Notes under the pieces: model-generated
Database searches by the model: none
Told to the model about the DNA's origin: nothing
What the model saw: only the letters and a program-made list of their open reading frames with translations
Program-made: the position numbers and the translations under genes
NCBI RefSeq assembly: GCF_900180345.1
Contig: NZ_FXLV01000001.1
Coordinates: 1 to 64,000 of the forward strand
Direction: 5' to 3'
DNA length: 64,000 nucleotides
Source of the DNA: Bathymodiolus heckerae thiotrophic gill symbiont
Lineage (GTDB): Bacteria > Pseudomonadota > Gammaproteobacteria > PS1 > Pseudothioglobaceae
Shown here: piece after piece, positions 58,302-64,000 of the stretch
Layout: each line of letters opens with the position of its first letter
Position numbering within the stretch: position 1 is the stretch's first letter

Positions 58302-58771
58302 TTTAAATTATCCACAATTTCATCAATTTTTTGCTTGGTTAGGTTTTCATAATACTGTTCACCAATTTGAAACATTGGCGCACCAACACAAGCGCCTAAG
58401 CACTCAACTTTTTTCACATTGACTAATCCATTTTTTGTTACTTTACCTGTTTTAACGCCGAGTTTCTTTTCTAAATATTTAACCAAATCATCAGCACCGT
58501 TGAGCATACAAGAAATATTGTGGCAAATGCGAATGGTGTGTTTTCCTACTGATTTATGATTATAGTTTTCATAAAATGTTGCCACCTCTTGAGCGGCAAT
58601 ACTAGGCATATCTAAATAATCGGCCACCGCTTGAATGATGTCAGCACTCAGTCTGTTTTCATTTTCTGCCTGTACAATCTTCAACGCCTCCATCACCGCA
58701 GAGCTTTGGCGTCCTATTGGGTATTTTGCTACCCAAACATCAATTTGTTTTTTTGCTTGATTAGAAATCAT
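58298..58771 (-). CDS. nuoE: NADH-quinone oxidoreductase subunit E
   Basis: A 157-residue thioredoxin-like [2Fe-2S] subunit. Ligand cysteines are in [12 protein letters not shown] and [13 protein letters not shown]. Its ATG at 58771 overlaps the end of the 91-codon repeat frame by 4 bp. In most genomes nuoD precedes it directly. Confidence 0.96.
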   Translation of the reverse strand: MISNQAKKQIDVWVAKYPIGRQSSAVMEALKIVQAENENRLSADIIQAVADYLDMPSIAAQEVATFYENYNHKSVGKHTIRICHNISCMLNGADDLVKYLEKKLGVKTGKVTKNGLVNVKKVECLGACVGAPMFQIGEQYYENLTKQKIDEIVDNLK

Positions 58772-59043
58772 AACACCAAACCCCTCATTTTTATAGAAGC
58801 CAATATTTTTTCCTTATGCAAAGCAAATATAGGCACGAATGAAGGAGCATAGTTTTTACTATGTGACCGAATGAGTGGCAAGTTTAACGCAGCAAAAGGG
58901 AAAATAAAGCCCCTTACAGAAACGAGTATTTTTTCCTTATGCAAGGCAAATGCAGACACGAATGAGGGAGTATAGTTTTTACTATGTGACCGAATGAGTG
59001 GCAAGTTTAACGCAGCAAAAGGGAAAAAGACGAAGTTTCTCAT
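58768..59043 (-). other. open 91-codon frame over a tandem repeat between nuoD and nuoE
   Basis: From ATG 59043 (overlapping the nuoD TGA by 4 bp) to a TAA that overlaps the nuoE ATG by 4 bp, the insertion stays open. It is made of two 41-residue repeats: FPFAALNLPLIRSHSKNY, then a PSFV...FALHKEKIL tail, in each. The product would be short and basic. It is not a known family, and a diverged non-coding copy occurs at 1931-2053, so coding may be incidental. The retained overlaps could preserve translational coupling across the insertion. Confidence 0.5.
58804..59028 (-). repeat. tandem 123-bp dispersed repeat (two units) in the nuo operon
   Basis: Two units (from 58804 and 58927; period 123 bp, 41 codons) share TATTTTTTCCTTATGCAA, GGCACGAATG, the CATAGTTTTTACTATG hairpin, TGACCGAATGAGTGG and AGTTTAACGCAGCAAAAGGG. 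A related diverged copy is at 1931-2053. A fragment CGAGTATTTTTTCTTTT at 61421-61437 may be a further trace. Confidence 0.85.
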
Positions 59044-60293
59044 CGGTCTATCTCTCCGAAAACTATATCCTGCGTGCCGATAATAGTTACTACATCTGAA
59101 AGCATATGCCCTTTTGCCATCTCATCCATTGCTGCTAAATGGGCAAAACCTGGCGCTCTAATTTTTACTCTATAAGGCTTATTTGCGCCATCGGAAATTA
59201 AATAAATACCAAACTCCCCTTTAGGATGCTCAATAGCAGAATAAACTTCACCTTCTGGCAGGCAATAGCCTTCAGTAAACAGTTTAAAATGATGAATAAG
59301 TGATTCCATATCGTCTTTCATGGCTTCACGATTTGGCGGTGCGACTTTGTGGTCGTTGCTCATCACTGAGCCTGGATTAAGCCTTAGCCAATCTATACAC
59401 TGTTTGATGATATGATTAGACTGGCGCATCTCTTCCATACGCACCAAATAGCGGTCGTAACTATCACCTGTCACGCCTACGGGAATGTCAAATTCTAATT
59501 TATCGTAAACTGCATACGGCTGATTTTTTCGCAAATCCCATGCCACGCCAGAGCCACGCAACATGGGGCCTGTAAAGCCTAATTGTTTAGCGCGATTGGC
59601 AGAAACAATGCCAATATTCACCAAACGCTGTTTCCAAATACGGTTGTCTGTTAATAAATCATCATATTGTTTGATGCTTTTTGGGAATTCTTTGACAAAA
59701 TCATCAATAAAATCCAATAACGAGCCTTGACGATTTTTGTTCATTACCTCTAATTCTTTAGGCTTACGGAAATCGTTTTTTAAATATTGCGGCATTTTCT
59801 CGGGCAAATCACGATACACGCCGCCTGGGCGATAATAAGTCGCATGCATTCGTGAGCCTGATACCGCTTCATAGCAATCAATTAATTTTTCTCGTTCACG
59901 AAAAGCGTACAAGAAAATACTCATGGCACCTACATCAAGCCCGTGCGTACCTAGCCACATTAGGTGGTTAAGAATGCGGGTAATTTCATCAAACATCACC
60001 CGAATGTATTGTGCCCGCTGTGGTACTTCCAGCTCAAGCATGGTTTCAATGGCCCGCACATAGGCATGCTCGTTGCACATCATTGAGACATAATCAAGCC
60101 TGTCCATATAGCCAATAGACTGGTTGTAAGGCTTAGATTCAGCAAGTTTTTCAGTGCCACGATGAAGTAGCCCGATATGTGGGTCGGCGCGTTCGATCAC
60201 CTCGCCATCAATTTCCAAGATAAGACGCAAAACGCCGTGTGCCGCAGGATGCTGTGGACCAAAGTTAAGTGTATAGTTACGGATTTCAGCCAT
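59040..60293 (-). CDS. nuoD: NADH-quinone oxidoreductase subunit D
   Basis: A 417-residue 49-kDa-type subunit lining the quinone site. It has [15 protein letters not shown], the quinone-site region [30 protein letters not shown] and [18 protein letters not shown] at the C-terminus. It is separate from nuoC, unlike the fused gene in E. coli. The TGA is overlapped by the ATG of the repeat frame. Confidence 0.97.
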   Translation of the reverse strand: MAEIRNYTLNFGPQHPAAHGVLRLILEIDGEVIERADPHIGLLHRGTEKLAESKPYNQSIGYMDRLDYVSMMCNEHAYVRAIETMLELEVPQRAQYIRVMFDEITRILNHLMWLGTHGLDVGAMSIFLYAFREREKLIDCYEAVSGSRMHATYYRPGGVYRDLPEKMPQYLKNDFRKPKELEVMNKNRQGSLLDFIDDFVKEFPKSIKQYDDLLTDNRIWKQRLVNIGIVSANRAKQLGFTGPMLRGSGVAWDLRKNQPYAVYDKLEFDIPVGVTGDSYDRYLVRMEEMRQSNHIIKQCIDWLRLNPGSVMSNDHKVAPPNREAMKDDMESLIHHFKLFTEGYCLPEGEVYSAIEHPKGEFGIYLISDGANKPYRVKIRAPGFAHLAAMDEMAKGHMLSDVVTIIGTQDIVFGEIDR

Positions 60294-60304
60294 TTTATAA
60301 AACC

Positions 60305-60919
60305 TTATTTCCTGATTACTCTAGGTACATTAATATTCGGCTCGATACTCACTGGCTCATATACCACACGACCCAATTTTTCATCATAACGCATCTCAAC
60401 TTCGCCAATCATGGGAAAATCCTTGCGCAATGGATGCCCAACAAAGCCATAATCAGTCAAAATACGACGCAAGTCTGTATGATTTTCAAACAAAATACCC
60501 ATCAAATCAAACGCCTCTCGTTCATACCAATCTGCTACTGCCCAAACGCCTGTTACTGTTTTAATCATGGGTTGTGCTTCATCGACAAACGCTTTTACTC
60601 GAAGTCGGTGATTCTTACGCACTGAAAGCAAATGATAGACTGTAGCAAAGCGCTTATCATGCCTGTCTTCATCGATCTGCGCTTCGCGTGCTCTGCCAAA
60701 ACCTGAAGAACTGGCGTTGGCATCCCAATCAGACTGACCATAAGTCAAATAATCTACGCCACACAAATCAATCAAAGTATCAAAGAAGAAAACATCTCTG
60801 AGTTTTAAACACGATTTAATAATATCAGCGGCATCAACCGTTAAAGTTAATTCGCCAAATGCTTCAACAACTTTGTCTTTGCCAAATTCTTCCACTAATT
60901 GTGTTTTTAAGTCTTGCAT
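60305..60919 (-). CDS. nuoC: NADH-quinone oxidoreductase subunit C
   Basis: A 204-residue 30-kDa-type subunit, separate from nuoD. It has the family block [24 protein letters not shown] (here [12 protein letters not shown] and [14 protein letters not shown]), then [19 protein letters not shown]. It abuts nuoB (0 bp gap). Confidence 0.96.
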   Translation of the reverse strand: MQDLKTQLVEEFGKDKVVEAFGELTLTVDAADIIKSCLKLRDVFFFDTLIDLCGVDYLTYGQSDWDANASSSGFGRAREAQIDEDRHDKRFATVYHLLSVRKNHRLRVKAFVDEAQPMIKTVTGVWAVADWYEREAFDLMGILFENHTDLRRILTDYGFVGHPLRKDFPMIGEVEMRYDEKLGRVVYEPVSIEPNINVPRVIRK

Positions 60920-61399
60920 TTATGTCCTTGCAATGGTGTTAGTGCGTTTGATTTTTTCTTGTAATTGTAAAATACCATACAACAATGCTTCTGCCGTTGG
61001 CGGGCAACCGGGTACATACACATCTACTGGCACAATACGATCGCAACCTCTAACGACTGCGTAAGAATAATGATAATAGCCTCCGCCATTCGCACACGAC
61101 CCCATAGAAATCACCCATCTTGGCTCAGGCATTTGGTCATAAACTTTGCGCAAAGCAGGTGCCATTTTGTTAGTCAGCGTACCAGCCACAATCATCAGAT
61201 CTGACTGGCGTGGCGTAGGTCTAAAAACAACGCCAAAACGGTCAAGGTCATAACGCGAAGAACCCGCCTCCATCATCTCTACCGCACAACACGCCAAACC
61301 AAAAGTCATCGGCCATAACGAACCCGTTCTCGCCCAATTAATGACTTTGTCAAGCGAAGTGGTTACAAACCCTTCTTTCATTAAGCCTTCAATTGCCAC
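60920..61399 (-). CDS. nuoB: NADH-quinone oxidoreductase subunit B
   Basis: A 159-residue subunit carrying the N2 [4Fe-4S] cluster next to the quinone site. Ligands include the tandem CC in [11 protein letters not shown], then [16 protein letters not shown] and [14 protein letters not shown]. Length and motifs are standard. It lies 51 bp downstream of nuoA; the gap holds a partial copy of the 123-bp repeat. Confidence 0.97.
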   Translation of the reverse strand: MAIEGLMKEGFVTTSLDKVINWARTGSLWPMTFGLACCAVEMMEAGSSRYDLDRFGVVFRPTPRQSDLMIVAGTLTNKMAPALRKVYDQMPEPRWVISMGSCANGGGYYHYSYAVVRGCDRIVPVDVYVPGCPPTAEALLYGILQLQEKIKRTNTIART

Positions 61400-61420
61400 A
61401 CAAACCTCTTGTCAAATAAG

Positions 61421-61437
61421 CGAGTATTTTTTCTTTT
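61421..61437 (-). repeat. short trace of the 123-bp repeat family between nuoA and nuoB
   Basis: CGAGTATTTTTTCTTTT matches the opening of the units at 58923 and is followed by AGCAAGACAGAG, which no longer matches. Short and low-complexity, so it may be coincidental. Confidence 0.35.
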
Positions 61438-61450
61438 AGCAAGACAGAGT

Positions 61451-61807
61451 TTATTCCCATTCCAGCGCTCCCTTCTTCCATTCGAAAATAAAACCCACTA
61501 CCAATAAAAATAAAAAGATACTAATAGCCACAAAACCAAACCAGCCAAGTTGCGACTGAACCACTGCCCATGGAAAGACGAAGGCGACCTCTAAATCAAA
61601 CAAAATAAACAAAATTGCTACTAAATAATACCGCACATTAAAATACATACGAGAATCGTCAAACGCAGGAAAACCACACTCAAACTGAGAATTTTTCTCT
61701 TCATCTGGTTTGCTTGGTCCTAACAAATAGCCGATTAACATTGGACCAATGCCAAATGCAATCCCTAAAAAAATAAAAACCATAATGGGTAAATAATTTT
61801 CTAACAC
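61451..61807 (-). CDS. nuoA: NADH-quinone oxidoreductase subunit A
   Basis: A 118-residue subunit with three membrane helices and the conserved loop [24 protein letters not shown] (shortened: [20 protein letters not shown]), then [16 protein letters not shown]. It begins with GTG at 61807 and is the first gene of the nuo operon. The 127-bp gap to tldD should hold the operon promoter, but I do not see a clear one. Confidence 0.96.
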   Translation of the reverse strand: MLENYLPIMVFIFLGIAFGIGPMLIGYLLGPSKPDEEKNSQFECGFPAFDDSRMYFNVRYYLVAILFILFDLEVAFVFPWAVVQSQLGWFGFVAISIFLFLLVVGFIFEWKKGALEWE

Positions 61808-61934
61808 TTTGTCTCTCTTATTGACAGAAGTAAAACATTATAGCCAATTTATTGGAGATTTTTTCGTAATTATGGTGTATTTCTGTTTTAGCTCGCTTAA
61901 CACATCAGGGTGACTAATTTAATTAATGCTTGCC

Positions 61935-63356
61935 TTATTCGACTTGTGTGCCACCAATGGTGAGTTCATCGATTTTAAGGCTTGGCTGACCCACGCCTAC
62001 TGGTACACTTTGCCCGTCTTTGCCACAGACACCAACGCCACCATCGAGTTTCAGGTCGTTGGCAACCATGGAGATTTTTTTAAGGACTTCGTCGCCAGCG
62101 CCGATGAGCGTTGCGCCTTTGACGGGGTGAGTAATTTTGCCGTTTTTGATGAAATAGGCTTCGTTGGTAGAGAAGACGAACTTGCCCGAGGTGATGTCCA
62201 CTTGCCCGCCATCAAAGTTTACGGCGTAAATACCTTCATCAACTGAAGCGATCATCTCCTCTAAAGTGTCCTCTCCGTTAAGCATATAAGTGTTGGTCAT
62301 TCTAGGCATGGGAATGTGGGCATAAGATTCGCGTCGCCCATTGCCAGTGAGGGGTTTTCCCATTAATTTTGCATTCATTTTGTCGAATAGATAGCCCTTT
62401 AGAATGCCATTTTCAATCAAGGTGGTGTTTTGTGTTGGCGTGCCTTCATCGTCAATAGTGAGTGAGCCACGGCGATTGGCCAAGGTACCGTTATCCACAA
62501 TAGTGCATTTTTCACTTGCCACTTGTTCGCCAATTTTGCCGGTAAAAACTGAAGTGCCTTTACGATTAAAGTCCCCTTCCAACCCATGACCAATCGCCTC
62601 GTGTAATAATACACCTGGCCAGCCTGAGCCTAATATCACGGGCAGTTTGCCAGCAGGAGCTTCTTGCGCCTCAAGTGCGACCAAGGCTTGGCGAATTGCC
62701 TCGTGAGTGTAGATTTCATCTAAATTATGGTCAATAAAATAACGATAATCATAACGACCACCACCGCCGCTTGAAGCTTGCTCAATTCGGCCGTTATGTT
62801 CCACAATCACACTGACGCTGACACGCACCATTGGGCGATAATCTTTTTGATAAACGCCGTCCGTTGAGGCAATCAATACTTCGGTATAAGCGCCTGACAA
62901 TGAAGCACTGACTTGTTTCACTTTTGGCTCTTTTCTGGCAATAGCGTCAATTCTTTTTAATAAATCAACTTTTTCTACTGAGGTTAAGCTACCTAGAGGA
63001 CTAAGTCCGCTGTATTTAGCCACTTGAGGTATGAATTGAAACGGCATAATGGTTTGTGATGTTTGATGTTTAGAAATGCCTTTGGCAAAATTAATGGCCT
63101 TTTCAATAGCGTCTATATTCAAATCATCTGAATACGCAAAGCCTGTTTGTTCGCCTTTAATCGCACGCGTGCCGACACCATGGCTGATATTATAGGCACC
63201 TGATTTGACAATTTTCTCTTCTAAAAACCAAGATTCAGCAACAGAATGCTGGAAATACAAATCGGCATAATCAGTGCCTTTGACAAATAAATCTGAGAGC
63301 AGATTTTCAATTTTTCCTTGATTTAAATGATGCTGGCTTAACAATTGTTCAATCAT
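61935..63356 (-). CDS. tldD: metalloprotease TldD
   Basis: A 473-residue TldD subunit of the heterodimeric TldD/TldE zinc protease, which processes modified peptides and degrades unfolded proteins. It contains HEAIGH (252-257) in LLHEAIGHGLEGDF, and the downstream FDKMNAKLMG and GRRESYAHIPMPRMTNTY blocks. TldE is not in the window. It ends 127 bp before nuoA. Confidence 0.95.
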   Translation of the reverse strand: MIEQLLSQHHLNQGKIENLLSDLFVKGTDYADLYFQHSVAESWFLEEKIVKSGAYNISHGVGTRAIKGEQTGFAYSDDLNIDAIEKAINFAKGISKHQTSQTIMPFQFIPQVAKYSGLSPLGSLTSVEKVDLLKRIDAIARKEPKVKQVSASLSGAYTEVLIASTDGVYQKDYRPMVRVSVSVIVEHNGRIEQASSGGGGRYDYRYFIDHNLDEIYTHEAIRQALVALEAQEAPAGKLPVILGSGWPGVLLHEAIGHGLEGDFNRKGTSVFTGKIGEQVASEKCTIVDNGTLANRRGSLTIDDEGTPTQNTTLIENGILKGYLFDKMNAKLMGKPLTGNGRRESYAHIPMPRMTNTYMLNGEDTLEEMIASVDEGIYAVNFDGGQVDITSGKFVFSTNEAYFIKNGKITHPVKGATLIGAGDEVLKKISMVANDLKLDGGVGVCGKDGQSVPVGVGQPSLKIDELTIGGTQVE

Positions 63357-63390
63357 ATTTGTATTGTAAGGGGTTCAACCTCTTACATCC

Positions 63391-64000
63391 TTATTGTATT
63401 TTCTTAATAACAGGGTTGCTCCATGGACCTGTGATTTTATATTCAAACTCTGCTACTCCATCAACAAATTTGTTGATTATTTTACCATCAAATAGTGCCT
63501 CGTCCACCAGCCACACACCCAACCCAACCAGTCCACCACCTGCAAGATAGGTCGCTATAGGTACTGCATCACCAATGGCAGGCGTTACTTTTGCCACCAA
63601 ATCATATTGCTTATCAACAATATTACTTTGCCCGCTTAGCGTAATGCTGCTTGATGAAGCTTCAAGATTAAAATATTCAATCTTAGCTTTCGCATCTTGT
63701 AGATGGATTTTCGTGGTTATATTGTCATAAGTAAAGCCTTTATTGGTCACATCAGAGAGATTTAGTTTCAGGCGTTTGGCAATTGATTTGATGTTTAACA
63801 GTGATAGAATACGCCCAATATTAGGGTCTTTATCGGTAAACACACCTTCTTTCACATTCATAGTAATATGGCCAGTGATATATTGATAATTCATATTCCA
63901 CGGGGCACATTCACAAGCAAGGTGCACATCAAAGTCAAACTCTCCGCCAGTGACTTTTTCTTTCACTTTTAGTTTTTCCAAGAACTCAGTCAAGCCTTTG
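63391..64000 (-). CDS. YhdP/AsmA-like protein, C-terminal part
   Basis: The frame is open to the window edge, so only the C-terminal ~200 residues are visible. It ends in a segment typical of YhdP: NVKEGVFTDKDPNIGRIL, LLNIKSIAKRLKLNLSDV, AGGGLVGLGVWLVDEALF and the terminal YKITGPWSNPVIKKI. YhdP is a large AsmA-like envelope protein implicated in phospholipid transport to the outer membrane. Its position directly upstream of tldD is the same as in E. coli, supporting the call. The true start lies beyond 64000. Confidence 0.85.
   Translation of the reverse strand, partial: KGLTEFLEKLKVKEKVTGGEFDFDVHLACECAPWNMNYQYITGHITMNVKEGVFTDKDPNIGRILSLLNIKSIAKRLKLNLSDVTNKGFTYDNITTKIHLQDAKAKIEYFNLEASSSSITLSGQSNIVDKQYDLVAKVTPAIGDAVPIATYLAGGGLVGLGVWLVDEALFDGKIINKFVDGVAEFEYKITGPWSNPVIKKIQ

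Noticed and set aside
61926-62246. 106-codon plus-strand frame overlapping tldD
   Set aside because: It runs antisense to a clear TldD coding region with conserved motifs and has no ribosome site.

Overview
The window is 64 kb of an AT-rich gammaproteobacterial chromosome. It is mostly dense housekeeping genes plus a complete type I NADH dehydrogenase locus. The gene content, c-type cytochromes and signs of gene decay (nonsense-interrupted genes, a deleted ppnP, an IS3 stub, small palindromic transposon-like elements) fit the SUP05/Thioglobus sulfur-oxidiser group and its mussel or clam symbionts. That placement is inferred from protein character and was not tested by a search.

Layout. 1-0.8 kb: IS3 transposase stub, an unassigned frame and one short palindromic element. 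0.8-5.7 kb: DUF6172 gene, thiG, tRNA-Ser(GCU), a broken secreted-protein gene, small membrane protein, OsmC-like, trpC, kdsA, cytochrome b561. 5.8-13.6 kb: recQ, HAD phosphatase, and a minus-strand block pabC-mltG then tmk-holB-hemL. 13.7-16.6 kb: two DUF1538 membrane proteins, a PII-like protein and a CBS protein in one overlapping operon, then a DUF302 protein. 16.7-21.4 kb: metallo-beta-lactamase-fold protein, ppnP pseudogene, pepA, dsbC-like, rsmB. 21.4-28.3 kb: proteostasis run tig-clpP-clpX-hflX-lon. 28.4-32.7 kb: secreted M6 metalloprotease with Ig-like repeats, coupled to two c-type cytochromes and a small propeptide-like protein. 32.7-35.8 kb: engB and a C-rich AddB-like nuclease gene. 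35.9-39.3 kb: hda-pgsA diverging from purM-purN-DUF3108. 39.3-46.7 kb: uvrA, pyrH-frr, a secreted hypothetical, cmoB, znuA-like, bioC. 46.7-61.8 kb: nuoA-N on the minus strand. 61.9-64 kb: tldD and the C-terminus of a YhdP-like protein.

The most unusual features are two insertions in the nuo operon that preserve stop/start overlaps. A MntA/HepT-type nucleotidyltransferase-HEPN pair lies between nuoI and nuoJ. A 123-bp tandem repeat whose period is a multiple of three, and which stays open as a 91-codon frame, lies between nuoD and nuoE. A four-member family of 161/100-bp palindromic elements with 5-bp target duplications is also present; three copies sit exactly between convergent genes. One of those is fused to a 32-bp copy of recQ interior sequence. 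rsmB carries a perfect 24-bp inverted repeat inside its coding region.
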